From the NCBI GenBank assembly GCA_016271365.2, contig CM057449.1, forward strand, positions 1,562,048,501-1,562,112,500: 64,000 nt of DNA. The letters are read 5' to 3'. Of the stretch, positions 1-10,918 are shown in pieces. How positions within the stretch are numbered: the first letter of the stretch is position 1; the number at the start of each line of letters is the position of its first letter. The notes below the pieces were generated by a model. That model did no database searches and was not told the DNA's origin. It saw only the letters and a program-made list of their open reading frames with translations. The DNA comes from Neoceratodus forsteri (Eukaryota; Chordata; Ceratodontiformes; Ceratodontidae). The translations under genes and the position numbers were made by a program.

Positions 1-1856
1 GTGATCTTAAAAGAAGGTCTAGGTTAATAATATGTTCATATGACAGTATAAGTTTCGGAGGGTCGTAATACTAGGCCCAGTCTCATAAAATATATATAAT
101 GAGTTTGATGAGCCCTAGCATGAGAGAAGAAAGAAGAAATCCCTATGCTGAGGGCTATCCCATTGCACTGGAGGAGGAATCTGGAAAGGGGGGGAGGAGT
201 TAAGTACATTAGTACATTGTGAACATTCACAGGTTGCAGAGTTAAGGAGAAAGGAGTTGAGATCAGCTTTAAATTGGCCCAGACTGGATGCAAGGGAGAT
301 ACTGGATGCTAGGTTGTTTAACCACAAGGGGGCACAATATCGGAAGGACCACTGGCCAAGGGAGGTTCTACAGTAAGGTACTTGTAAGGGGGTGTTTGCA
401 GAGTGCTTTTGTGCCCTCCTTTGTGTAACTGGACGAGGGGGTGGAGGCCAGTAGGGGCCTGTTTGTGTAGTATATTTTTTGCAAGGAGGCAGGTGTGATA
501 TTTAAGCCTATCTTGGAAGTTTAGCCAACCAGTAGATTTGTAAAGCTCACAGGTATGGATTAGCCTGTCACACTTTGATACCAGACGGCAGGCTTTATTT
601 AGGGCAAGGTTGATGCTGCGAAGGGCAGTAAGGTCAGTAGACCTATAGATTACTATGCCATAGTCCACCACGGGTAGTATGGAGGCAGACACTGCTAGGT
701 GCATTGCCTGTGGATGAATGCAGTGTCTATGTCTGTACAGGATCCCAAGCCTGGAGTTAACAGAGAAGGAGACTTGTTGTATGTGCGGGTGGTAGGTGAG
801 GGAGGTGTCCAACATGACTCCCAGGTATTTGAAGCAGTGCACCTGCTCTAGGGCCGTGTCCAGGGAGTTTGTCATCGTTAGTGGTATGTTACTGATCCTG
901 TTTTGGCGATGGGCAAAGATCATAGATTTGGTCGTCTTGTAGTTTAGTATAAGGTGGTGTTCAGAGAACCAGTTTTCAAGTTCTCTAAAGAAACCCTGCA
1001 AGGTGGATTGTAGCACATTGGGATGAGGATGTTTCCAAAAAACCACAGCATTGTCTGCAAAAAGCATTAGCTTCCCACTGCAGGATTGGGGGAGGGAGTT
1101 CAGGAAGAGGGTGAAAAGTAATGGACCCTTGTGGGATACCTGTTAGGACTGGCCTACTGGAGGATAGTGTTGTATTAATTCTTACCTGCTGGGTCCAGCC
1201 AGAGAGGTAGTCTTTGAGCCAGGAGGTAGCCTCTGGGGAGATGTTCAGGGATGGTAGGGTGTGGAGATGAAGCGCATGACTAACAGTATCAAATGCTTTG
1301 GTCTGATCCACATATAGAGCCCCTACCACTGAGCCTTGTTCAAGGGCCTCATGTACTTATGACGTAAATTTGACGAGTGTGGTGGAGGTGCTGTGACCCC
1401 TCTGGAAACCATGTTGTTCCTGACAGAGCAGATTGTGTTTGGTCAGGTAGTCTGTGAGCTGGCCAGCCACAGTTTTTTCAAGGGCCTTTGGGGGGGTGGG
1501 GCAGGATAGATATTGACCTATAGTTGCTAGTGGACGTGGGGTCACCACCCTTCAGGGTGGGAGTGATAACTGCTCTTTTCCAAGTTGTGGGGAATTGGCT
1601 GAGGCATAAGGATAGGTTAAGGATTTTGGCGAGGTGGGGGACGGTCACATCCATTGTGAGCCGGATGAGTTTGAGGTCCAGGGAGTCACTACTATAGCGT
1701 GAGTTCGCCAGGGCTATGTTGAGATAGCGTTTAGCCTCTGCAGGAGATGATACGTAGCCGAAAAGGGGTTTTGGTCGAGGGTGGCATAATTGTGAATGGG
1801 GTTGGTACTGATTGGGTCAAAGTAGTTAGGGGGGAGGATATGGCTGAGGTCAGAGA
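1..1856 (-). mobile_element. LINE-A, 3' half (2A-type, L2/CR1-superfamily LINE)
   Basis: This is the RT and 3' end of a minus-strand non-LTR retrotransposon. Its 5' half lies at 7346-9265 and CR1-a separates the two. The protein pieces resemble those of LINE-C at 22.7-25.3 kb. The break at 1856/1857 is sharp: to its right begins the typical CR1 3' end. Bases 1-115 hold no recognisable coding sequence and are probably its 3' UTR, which may continue beyond the window. Confidence 0.8.
115..1548 (-). pseudogene. LINE-A ORF2, reverse transcriptase part (broken)
   Basis: Reading from 1548 down to 115, the pieces follow RT order. First comes the fingers segment with LEKTVAGQLTDYL and the QHGF..GHST motif (1548-1357). 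Next is motif A, YVDQTKAFDTV, then the GIPQGSI motif B (1329-985). Motif C reads LFADN at about 1065-1051, where the family has FADD, so a catalytic Asp is replaced. The thumb/C-terminal region follows (1050-318). The last piece, with ASSISLASSLGQFKADL (327-115), matches the usual end of ORF2. At least three frame changes separate the pieces, so this is not functional. The polymerase copied LINE RNA onto nicked chromosomal DNA. The family level (APE-type LINE of the L2/Rex/CR1 group) is firm; the exact clade is not. Confidence 0.8.
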
Positions 1857-2134
1857 AACATAGACTTTGACGGCAGATAAGGGTCACTTGGCCCACCTAG
1901 TCTGCCCATTTCCCTACCTACAGGATAAGCTGCAGATCCTATTTAACCAACAGCCTATTTCTTCCTACCCCCCACAAAAATTGCCTTATGTCTGTCCCAT
2001 GCATTCTTGAATTCTCCCACAGTTTTAGACCCTGCAACCTCTTCAGGAAGGCTGTTCCATGCGTCCACCACCCTCTCTGTGAAAAAATACTTCCTCACAT
2101 TGCCCCTTAGCCGTCCCCCCCTCTATCTTCAAAT

Positions 2135-2766
2135 TGTATTCCTTTGGTTTTTTTTTTTTTTTGGTTTTTTTTTACTCATTTATTTCTACACCCCTACTGA
2201 AGGAACTCTCTCTCCAGCATCCACCTAACCTGCTGTCTACCTCCCGCTGTGACCCCCGCAACCTCTCCCCTCACACCGACTGGCAACGCTCCCAAATCTA
2301 AGCCTCCATGAGGAAGGGCTGTCCTATCCTCCCAGGACACCCTATGTATAGTATAGTGTGCCAGTCGGAGTGATGGGGCCTGGGGAAAGTGAGGAACCCA
2401 GCATTGGGAGCATGGTGCAGGCAGAGGTGCCTTCGTCTATCCTCCAGAGGAGGGTTTTTCTGTTACCTCCCGGTACTTGGTCGTGCAATGGCGTCCTGTC
2501 ACGAATGCCGACGCCCACTGCAGTTCCGCCCCTCACATAGCATGGCGACGCAATCTTGGCTTCCTCCGGCCACCGCCAGAGGTCACACATGTGCGACCTA
2601 GCCCCTAGATCCCACCCCGGGAAGAGAGAGCAGTCCTCCGGACACTCGATCTCTCCCCTTCCCTGCCAGCCCCCGGCGGCCCAAGTCCATTCCCAAACCC
2701 GGGTCGCTGGCGTGGCACGAGATGTGGCATCCAGTGCCTAAACCCTCAGCTCCACCGGGCAGGCTG
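2135..2766 (-). mobile_element. SINE-like repeat inserted in CR1-a
   Basis: CR1-a homology stops near 2135-2145 and resumes at about 2766. The insert begins on the plus strand with a long T run (about 2149-2172), which is a poly(A)-like tail on the minus strand. At the far end, 2620-2766 matches the ends of inserts at 39790-39951 (same orientation) and 18889-19030 (opposite). Read on the minus strand this end has a box A-like GGTGGAGCTGAGGG and a box B-like GACCCGGGTTTGGGAAT, so a tRNA-derived pol III head is likely. The body (2180-2600) is not clearly shared with the other copies. Confidence 0.55.
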
Positions 2767-4417
2767 TCCCCTTGTTCTTGCACATCTTTTTCTGAAAGAT
2801 GCTAGCCTCTTGGACTTTGTTGATTCCACTGAGGTACTCAAAAGTTTCTATCATGTCCCCCCTCTCCCTCCTTTTCTTCTCCTCGTATGGCTTCTCTTGC
2901 AGACCCTGCACCATTTTAGTTGCCCTCCGCTGAACTGCCTCCATCCTGTCTGTGTTCTTGCGGAGATGGGGTCTCCAGAACTGGATGCAGTACTCTAGAT
3001 GGGATCTCGCCAACTGTCTGTACAGAGTGATGATAACTTCCTATTTTCTGCTGGTGATGCCTCTCCTTATACATCCCAGTATCCCCCAGCCCTCCTATCT
3101 GCCTTCTCACATTGCTTGCTAACCTTAAGGTCATCAGATATGATTACCCCCAGGTCCCTTTCCATTTTTGTTGTTGTTACTAACCCCCCCCCCAATTGTG
3201 TAATCTTCCCATGGGTTTTTGTTTCCCAGGTGCATTATTTTGCACTTCTTCGCATTGAATCCAAGCTGCCATACTTCTGACCATTCCTCCAACCTTGCCA
3301 AGTCCCTTCTCATCCTTTCCACACCTCCTTGTGTATCAACCCTGTTGCAGATCTTTGTGTCATCTGCAAGAGGCATGCTTTCCTTCCAGTCCTCTGCAAT
3401 GTCACTTATAAAGACATTAAAAGGACTGGACCCAGTACTGAACCCTGCGGTGCCCCACTAGTAACCCCTCTTTCTTCAGAGTGGACTCCATTTACAATTA
3501 CTTTCTGTGTCCTGTTGTCCAGCCAATGTTTACTCCAGGCCACCACCCTGGGACCCACCAGGCTGGTTAATTGACTATTAATCTTTTGTGTGGGACTGTG
3601 TCAAATGCCTTGCTAAAGTCTAGGTAGGCCATGTCACAGCCCTCCCTGGTCTACTACTTTGGTCATGCAATCAAAGAAATCAATTAGATTTGTCTGACAT
3701 GACCTTCCGCTGTGAACCCATGCTGCCTTGGGTCCTGTGCCCCACTGGCCTCTAGGTACTCAACAAGTCTTTCCTTCAGAAGTGATTCCATCACTTTCCC
3801 TGCCACAGAGGGTCAAACTGACAGGTCTGTAGTTTTCTGCCTCTGTCTTGCTCCACTTTGTGAAGGGAATCACATCCTTCTCCAGTCTCGGGTACCACAC
3901 CATCCTCCCATGATTTGTTAAAGGGTAGTGGTGGTGTCACTAGTTCTCTCCTTAATTCTTTTTAGAATTCTGGGGTGAATTCTATCAGGCCCCATTGCTT
4001 TGTCCACCTTCAGTTTTAGGAGTTCTTTCAGAACCCTTTCTTCTGTGAAAGGACTGGGATCGACCCCCTATCCAGAGTGCTTCTGTTAATTGGATTAGGC
4101 ACCTCCTTTTTTGTGAATACTGAGCAGAAGTATTCATTCAGTATCCCTTCTTTTTCACTGTCCCTCTCTGCCCGCCCACCGTCCATTCTATTCAGCCTCA
4201 CTATCCCTCCCTTTGTCTTTCTACGCTTCCTGACATACCTATAAAAGGTTTTATCCCCCTTCTTAACCGAGTTGGCTATCTTTTCCTCAGTTTGGGCCTT
4301 TGCTATTCTGACTACCCTCCCTGCTTCCTTCTGCTTTAACTGGTACAGTTCTCTGTCCTGCTCCTTCTGTGTTTCCTTATACTTCCTAAATGCTCTCTTT
4401 TTCTCCCTAACCTTCAC
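2738..4417 (-). pseudogene. CR1-a ORF2 reverse transcriptase (broken)
   Basis: The best open stretch is 4417-4028, the linker between endonuclease and RT (KYKETQKEQDRELYQLKQKE, ...SVKKGDKTFYRYV). It is followed by fragments that match the RT of CR1-d at 45920-46561: MPLADDTKICNRVDTQGG (3376-3134, motif C) and the C-terminal block HLEYCIQFWRPHL...[17 protein letters not shown] (3013-2738). Many frameshifts and stops lie between them. The AP endonuclease domain is almost wholly absent because the copy is 5'-truncated. It is a dead LINE protein; the family is certain, the subfamily is not. Confidence 0.82.
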
Positions 4418-4544
4418 CGCTACCTCTTTTGAGAACCATAATGGCCTTTTCTTTCATTTTGATTTGTTTATTTGCTTCACACAAAGGCTTGTTCCCTCTG
4501 TGATGTTTCCCCATTGTTTCTCCAAGCCTCCTTCTAGCCTGTTT

Positions 4545-7245
4545 AATAATAAATAAATAATAAAACTTTATTTATTAGGTGCCTTTCAGGTACCAAGGTG
4601 CTGTACAATCTTAACAACAAGATCCACAAAAATACAATTAAAATAGACCATTAAAATCATAATGACAGTTCGTAAAATGCTTGTCTCCACAGGTAGGACT
4701 TAAGTTCCTGCTTAAAGCTCCCCACGGTCGTACATTCACGAAGCTGACAGGGCAGAGAATTGCAAAGGGTTGGGGCCACAAACATGAAAGTGCGGGCCCC
4801 AGGAGATTTCAAAATAACCCTCAGAACCTCCAGCAACCCCTCGCCAGCCAAACGGAGCTGTCGCACAGGGTTGTAAGGAGTCAGAAGCTCTTTCAAGTAT
4901 TCAGGACCAAGTCCGTGTAGGGCTTTGTAGGTCAATAGACCTACCTTAAAGGTGATCCGCCACTGAATTGGTAGCCAGTGCTGATCGCGCAACACAGGGG
5001 TAATATGTGACCTTCTAGACACCCCTGACAGCAGTCGAACTGCAGCGTTCTGCACTAGCTGCAAGTGGCGGATATCAACCCCAGAAAGCCCTAAGAAAAG
5101 GGAGTTGCAGTAGTCAAGGCGGGAGGTCACGAAGGCGTGGACCAACACAGGCAACTCGCTAGACGGAATGAGGTGTTTAACCCTGGCAATGTTCCCAAGA
5201 TGGTAAAAGGCTGACTTGATGACTGCCAACACCTGATAAAAAGGGTCAGCCCGTCATCAAGTACCACTCCCAGGTTACGCACCTGTTCTGAGGTAAGGAT
5301 CTGATTGCCCCCCAGAAATAAACCAGAGGGCTGATAAGTCCTCAACCCCTCGATGCCGGCGGCCCAGGTCCACAACCATAACCTCAGTCTTTCCTGCGTT
5401 CAACCTTAACCAGCTTGAATTCATCCAGTCATGGATTTCAGCGAGGCAGTTATTAAAAACTGAGAGAGCACTAACCTGGTCGGGAGCAAAAGACAGGTAG
5501 AGTTGGGTATCATCAGCATAGCAGTGAAACCTCAGCCCATACCGTCTTACAATGTCTCTGAGGGGTAGCATATACACTGCAAACAACATGGGGGACAGCA
5601 TCGAGCCCTGAGGGACCCCACAAGACAGAAAGGGTCGGAAGAAAAAATCCCCGACACAACTCTCTGCGTTCTACCAGATAGGAAGGATGTAAACCATCTG
5701 AGCACTGTGCTTGACAAGCCACAGATGGACCTCAGGCGCTCGAGCAGGACCCCATGGTCTACAGTGTCAAAAGCTGAAGAGAGATCAAGGAGTACCAGAA
5801 TGGAATGGTTTCTCCAATCTCTCGCCATCAGGAGATCATTGAGCACCCAAACCAGAGCAGTCTCAGTACTATGCCTCTTACGAAAACCCGACTGGAGAGG
5901 TTCGTAGATATTATGGATGGTCAAATGGTTCTCCAGCTGGGTTGCCACTCCTTTTTCTATAATCTTTCCTGTAAAGGGAAGGTTCGAGATAGGTCTGTAG
6001 TCAGCAAAAATATCTGGGTTCAATGAAGCTTTCTTCAGAAGGGGTGTCACCACCTACTCCTTCAGGGAGCTTGGTAACTCACCCGATTCCAAGGAGCACC
6101 AGATAATTTGAGCCAGAAATGGGCCAATGATCCCATAACAACCCAAAATCAGGGAAGTTGGGCCCAGATTTAACTACAGCACGTAGGGCGCATCCCCTGG
6201 ACAATCCACATAATATCCTCAAACTCTGGCAGGTCAGAGGTACACCAGGAGGGACGAGGTATCGTGACCGAGCGCCGACCAACAGCGTCCCTCATAGAGC
6301 GGGTCAAACAGATCTCTGACCTGATGTCGGCCACCTTATTTGCAAAGAGTTGAGCAATCTCATCACGCTCTTGTTGTGAAAAGGCTCGACGGAGCTGCAG
6401 ACAGACTAGGTTGCACAGCCTGTCCACAGTTCGGAAGAGCTGGGCTGGTTGATTCTGAGCGACAGCGATCTCCCTGGACAGGAACTCTGCCTTCTTACGG
6501 GAGAGTAATGATTGGTAGAACTGATAGTGTTCCACCAAACTAAGGCGGTCGACCTCCAGGGCAGATTTCTGCCAGCGACGTTCTAACCTTCGTCCCACAT
6601 GCCGCAACTCCTTCAGGGACCCATCAAACCAAGGGGCCCGAGGGCCGAGTGGGAGGGGACGAACATGGACAGGAGCTATCAAGTCTAGAGCTGAGGAAAT
6701 GACTTGATTATAGGCCAGAACCATCAACTCCGGACTCGAGCTGGCAACAGGAAACTCCGAGAGGTCAATCTCCGCCGCCAGATCTTCAGGGCACACATCC
6801 CGAAAAGGGCGGTAACTGACCATCTCCACAGGGGCAGACCTATGAAGAGGGGCACAAAAGTTGAACCTCATGGTTTAGTGATCAGACCAACTGACAGGTT
6901 CCACCCCCAAATCAGAGGCCTCAATCCCCAGGAAGAAAACCAGATCCAGAGAGTGACCATGATTATGTGTAGCTGAAGAAACAGTCTGTGTGAAGCCCAG
7001 TGATGTCATCAGCTGGAGGAAGTGTTGACTATAAGGCAAGAGTTCATCGTTGACCCAGACATTGCGGTCACCCGGAACCATCATCAGTCTGAGTGACTCC
7101 AATGCCAAGTCAGCGGTGAAATCTGCCACTTCCTGCAGGAACCGCTTTTCGTCCCCAGGTGGACGGTAGACGAGAGCTATCCTGCAGCCCACACCAGCTA
7201 CCACAGTACACTCAAAGGATTCGGCTTCCTCCACTGGTACACCCA
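4545..7245 (-). mobile_element. L2-type LINE inserted in CR1-a
   Basis: This 2.7-kb minus-strand LINE is bounded by gttt on both sides (4541-4544 and 7246-7249), where the CR1 sequence would otherwise be continuous (compare 45465-45480). Its 3' end carries an AATAAATAATAAAAC-type tail, on the plus strand 4545-4575. It is 5'-truncated within the endonuclease. The gttt repeat may be a short target duplication. Confidence 0.85.
4657..7234 (-). pseudogene. L2-type ORF2: endonuclease C-terminal part + reverse transcriptase
   Basis: 7234-6875 is the C-terminal half of the AP endonuclease (IALVYRPPGDEK, DLVFFLGIEASDLG, ending WSDH before a stop). The frame continues after that stop at 6871 with the linker (LDLIAPVHVRPLPLGPRAPW). 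6053-5547 holds the RT core: DYRPISNLPFTGKIIEK, QSGFRKRHSTETAL and motif A LLDLSSAFDTVDH. 5601-5275 holds motif C, CYADDTQLYLSF, with both Asp intact. 5232-4657 is the C-terminal thumb region ending in QELKSYLWRQAFYEL. The order and the HSTETAL/SSAFDTVDH wording are typical of L2-clade LINEs. Indels separate 6170, 6053 and 5601, so it is inactive, but it is better preserved than its CR1-a host, as expected for the younger insertion. Confidence 0.87.
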
Positions 7246-7345
7246 GTTTGCTAGTGCTTTTCTAAAGCACTCTCCTATCTTGCCAGAGTCAGTCCTCCTG
7301 AAGTCCAGAACCCTTACTTTTGTATGGCTTGACTCTGTAGCTGAA
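7246..7345 (-). mobile_element. CR1-a, residual 5' end
   Basis: The minus-strand sequence matches the endonuclease/linker junction seen in CR1-d at 45390-45480 (ATESSHTKVRVLDFRR..FGKMGECLRKALAN). The spelling here is SHTKVRVLDFRRTDSGKIGECFRKALAN. It completes CR1-a across the L2-type insertion and ends where LINE-A resumes. Confidence 0.82.
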
Positions 7346-9265
7346 AGAGAAAGAAGTATTAAGGGCATTGGAGATAGTTTCAGTGTCTTGTGAGATAACC
7401 CCATCTACTAGAAGCTGTAGTGGGGAAGGGGATACATTTCTCCCTGATAGTTATTTAATGTTGCGCCAGAAATTTCTCCCTGATCCCCAGGGAGAGGTGA
7501 GGGCTTGTTTGTAGTAAGCCGCTTTGGCTTGCCTGATGGCCCATGTGCAGCTATTTCGAGCCTCTCTGTAACGCTGTCTGTCTTGGGGGAGTTGTTAGTC
7601 AAGGGCCTTTGGCCAGAGGGCATCTCTTTGGCGCATTTGGTCACGTATAGCTGAGGAAATCCGTAGGATGTCCAGCTGCTTTACTGCACACTTGGAGAAA
7701 GGGGCAAAGATGTCACACGAAAGGCTAAAAGTGGCAATAAAGTAGGTAAGGGCGGTATCTACGGACTGGGCAGAGTGAATAGGAGACCAATCACAGGCAG
7801 CCAGGTAGAATTTGAGGCGAGGGAGGGCACCTTTCTTAAGGCGTCTTTAGACGGTGACCTTAGGGGGAGATGGGGGGATTTTATTAGAGCACAAGCAGGT
7901 CACTGGGGAGTGGTCACTTATCGAGTCAGAGAGCACTTTGATATGGGAGAGGTTTTTGGGGGCGGTTGGTGAGGATAAGGTCAATAAGTGTGGAGGTCCC
8001 AGTTTTTGGGTCCAGCCTAGTAGGGGACTGGACAACTTGGGTAAGGTCATACGCAAGGACAGTGTCTTTGTAGTGGGAAGATGCAGGGGACATCCAGTTT
8101 ACATTGAAATCTCCCAGTAAAATGATATCGCTCTTGAGAGGGAGGTGGGGAAATACTGGCCAGTACAGAGTCAGAGGCAGGCTTTTGGTTTCTAGGGGGA
8201 ATGTAGACAGCCAAGATGTATATTATCTTACCTGAGTTGCCAAAGCTTAGCTTGACAGCGAGGGTTTGGGCTCCATGGGCGGGGGGTGGGATGGAGACTA
8301 GGAGGGCGTGCAGGGAGGATTTGACGTAGATGGCGCATCCACCTCCCCTCTTGCTTATTCTGTCAGCTCGGGTATAAGGTGTAGTCACTGAGGGCAACAG
8401 ATTCATTTGGGACTTTATCTGAGAGCCAGGTCTCTGATAAGGCAAGGACATCAGGGGAGTGCAGCGCAATCCAGCCCTGGAGGGAGGTGAACTTTTTCTG
8501 AAGGCTGCAGATATTTAGGGATGCCAGTAGCAGGTTTCCTTGTTTGCCCTTCTGTGTGACACCAGAGATTGGTGGTCCCTTGTTTGGGTGCACATTCCCC
8601 GATAGGAGGAGGAGGGTATGGTGGAGCAGCACTAGCCTGAGCAATTTTGGTGAGGCACGGACATTTTAGAGGTAACATTTGCAGGTACGACTGGTGTTGG
8701 GAGGGTGCATGCAAGGGGGGCTAAGATTGTCGGGGACACAGGTGGTTGGTGTCCGGGTAGGTTGTTGTGGACAGGAGTTAGGGTGGCAGTGCGGTGATGG
8801 ATGTGAGCATATAGGTTAATTAGTAATTCAGGGCGGAAACAAGTGTGGGCATTTTAATGCACTGGGGGGGGGGAATCCAGCAGCGAATTGGGGGCCCCAG
8901 TGGTGCATTTGGGGGGGGAGGGCAAGGAGGAAAGTTTCCACTGATAGACCTGCTTAGTAGCAATTCCACAGTGCAGTTGGAGATAGGTAGGGCTGCTGGT
9001 AAGATCAGGGAGGTGAGAGAGACTAGTCTTACTAGGAGTGGGTCCATGATAGCTCTCTGTACTGTGTGAGATGGCTGTGTTTAGTGGCCACTAGTGGTGG
9101 TGTAATATAAGCTGCTAGTGGAGAAGTGGGTGGGTAGGTTATATCAGTCACCTGACCTACCCTATATATTACAAAGTTTGCCAAGGGTGGTGGTGGGGAT
9201 GGTGGGGCAGCCGATGCGTAGCAAGCACTCAGTAGCACAGATAGCTCAGTCGCAATTTCAGGCAC
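7346..9265 (-). mobile_element. LINE-A, 5' half
   Basis: This is the continuation of the LINE at 1-1856. It contains, on the minus strand, a 5' leader (about 9265-8720), a degenerate 2A-like motif, the AP endonuclease and the start of the linker to RT (7644-7408). Homology to LINE stops before the 78-bp tandem array at 9300. The split is caused by insertion of CR1-a. Confidence 0.72.
7408..8644 (-). pseudogene. LINE-A ORF2 N-terminal part: degenerate 2A motif + AP endonuclease
   Basis: The segment 8644-8363 starts with a hydrophobic run and LLLLSGNVHPNKGPP (8570-8599), a degenerate form of the 2A-like motif (D/N-V-x-x-N-P-G-P) known from APE-type LINEs. The expected Pro in NPGP is Lys here. 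The endonuclease follows: SLNICSLQKKFTSL, the PDVLALSETWLS motif, then 8469-8047 with GGGCAIYVKSSL and LAVKLSFGNSGKIIYILAVYIPPRN. A frame change precedes the LGDFN-type motif. The last segment, 7644-7408, is the linker (KPKRLTTNKPSPLP). The enzyme would nick target DNA. The copy is broken by frameshifts and by the CR1-a insertion. Confidence 0.75.
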
Positions 9266-9299
9266 CCCGAGGATTCAGCATTTAGTGCCTGCTGTAAAA

Positions 9300-9738
9300 C
9301 TGCTCCTTAAGCCCTCATGACCTCCTGCAGATTCGGGGCTTCAGCTGCTGCAGAATGGATCCTATTTTGGGGGAGGGCTGCTCCTTAAGCCCTCATGACC
9401 TCCTGCAGATTCTGGGCTTCAGCTGCTGCAAAACAGCTCCTATTTAGGGGGAAGGCTGCTCCTTATGTCTTCATGACCTCCTGCAGATTCGGGGCTTTAG
9501 CTGCTGCAAAACGGCTCCTATTTTGGGGGAAGGCTGCTCCTTAAGCCCTCACAACCTCCTGCAGATTCGGGGCTTCAGCTGCTGCAAAACAGCTCCTATT
9601 TTGGGGGAAGGCTGCTCCTTAAGCCCTCATGACCTCCTGCAGATTTGGGGCTTCAGCTGCTGCAAAACGGCTCCTATTTTTGGGGAGGGCTGCTCCTTAA
9701 GCCCTCATGACCTCCTGCAGATTCGGGGCTTCAGCTGT
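9300..9738. repeat. Tandem array, 78-bp unit, about 5.6 copies
   Basis: The word ctgctcctta starts at 9300, 9378, 9456, 9534, 9612 and 9690, always 78 bp apart. The units differ by a few point changes and carry PstI-like ctgcag sites. Since 78 is 26 codons, the plus strand stays open for almost three units (9523-9786) and would give a 26-residue repeat. I see no gene start or other sign of coding. Confidence 0.95.
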
Positions 9739-10430
9739 GGATTATTTTACAATAATCTTGCAGCATTTTCTTGCAACACCTGTTAATCTGCTGAATGCCC
9801 TGCATTTCCTTCTTCCGACTCCAGGATTGAACCATTGAACAGTAGCACAAAACTGTCTTCAAGCAGTGTGTAGCATGTGGCTTCAGAATGTGCATTTCAA
9901 ATAGCTACATATAGTGTGTGCACTGTCTGAGACTAAGCCGCAACTTCAAGGATGAATCACAAGTCATTTCAGGACAGCCTGGTATGGACTAAAAGAAATA
10001 AGGCAATTCCTTTCGCATTCCCACCCTTCTGCAGCAGCTGTCTTTCTGTTCTGGTGAGTCACGCAACATTCAGGAAGACATCACTGAGATCAACCTCTGT
10101 ATAAACATACATACATATAGACTCGAATCACGTGTTAAGGAACAGGAGCTGGAGGCATCTGGAACCAGTTTTATCAGTACCTCTACTGGATCTGCTCCAA
10201 CGAAGGTGCCAGTTGCGATGTTGAACTCTGTATACATAGTTTAAGGTTGAGAGTTGTCATTGAGTCCTCAGTGTCTTTCAGATCACGGGAAGTCTAAGCA
10301 CTATCAAGCTTGACCTCGGACTCAGGGCCTCATTCGATTTCCAGGACACTTATGGTATCCAGGTCAGAAGTTGACGTCCCTGCTGCCTTCACTGATGACT
10401 CACAGCTAGATTCTAAGGACATTCCATCAA
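9739..10430. other. Unassigned sequence
   Basis: There are no convincing ORFs, splice-flanked exons or repeat matches inside the window. The interval may include the outer end of the old DIRS element and the 5' part of the LINE tail that follows. Confidence 0.4.
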
Positions 10431-10770
10431 GACATCCACAGCTTTGACAATGGACATCTCAGTCTAGACTTGGCCAGCAAATAACCACTAGGGCATGGCT
10501 TGCGCCACTGCCCTGCAGTTTATGTTTGTACCTGCTATCCTTTGCATTATGTACCTATGTTTGGCAGCACTCTGAAACTCTGTATTCTCAGCAGCTATAC
10601 TGTCATCTGTAAAAATGTTTCTTATCCATTTGTAACCATTTCTGTAATTATTGTGTTAGTTGTTACTATTATCCCTGTTGTCACTGTTTTTAATGACGTG
10701 GAACCTTTGTAAAGGAGTCTTTGACTCAAAGGTGTTATCTGATATTCTTCAAAAAATAAAATATTGAAAG
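10430..10770 (+). mobile_element. LINE 3' UTR fragment
   Basis: The stretch GACGTGGAACCTTTGTAAA at about 10693-10711, followed by an ActCAAAGGt..TATCTGA block and an AAATAAAAT end (10753-10764), closely matches 14979-15044. It is related to 26029-26095, the end of LINE-C. This is a 5'-truncated insertion of that LINE family containing only 3' UTR. The left boundary is approximate. Confidence 0.6.
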
Positions 10771-10918
10771 GGATGAGCCCCTCGACTCTTGCTCCTGATT
10801 TGTTAATAGGATTTCTGCTCATATTTTGGAGCTTTTACATTACTTTGCAGCATGTTTTAGCTGCTTCTGATTTCTACTCTACAGCTTTTGTAACCTGTTT
10901 TCAGTTCCAGATTGCAGC

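Larger units (their letters stand above)
1857..4544 (-). mobile_element. CR1-a, 3' part
   Basis: This is a CR1 LINE on the minus strand. Its 3' end, at 1857, reads on the minus strand as GGGCAGACTAGGTGGGCCAAGTG and onward to CTATGTTTCT, the same end seen at 22670, 27829 and 47570. It is interrupted at about 2135-2766 by a SINE-like repeat. At 4541-4544 (gttt) it is cut by the L2-type LINE and resumes at 7246. It is truncated within the endonuclease/RT linker at its 5' end. Confidence 0.88.

Noticed and set aside
9300..9738. CRISPR-like array
   Set aside because: The repeats are head-to-tail with no unique spacers, and the DNA is vertebrate.
9523..9786. 87-residue ORF with a repeated 26-residue unit
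   Set aside because: It is the translation of the 78-bp tandem array; no promoter, exon signal or sequence bias supports a protein.
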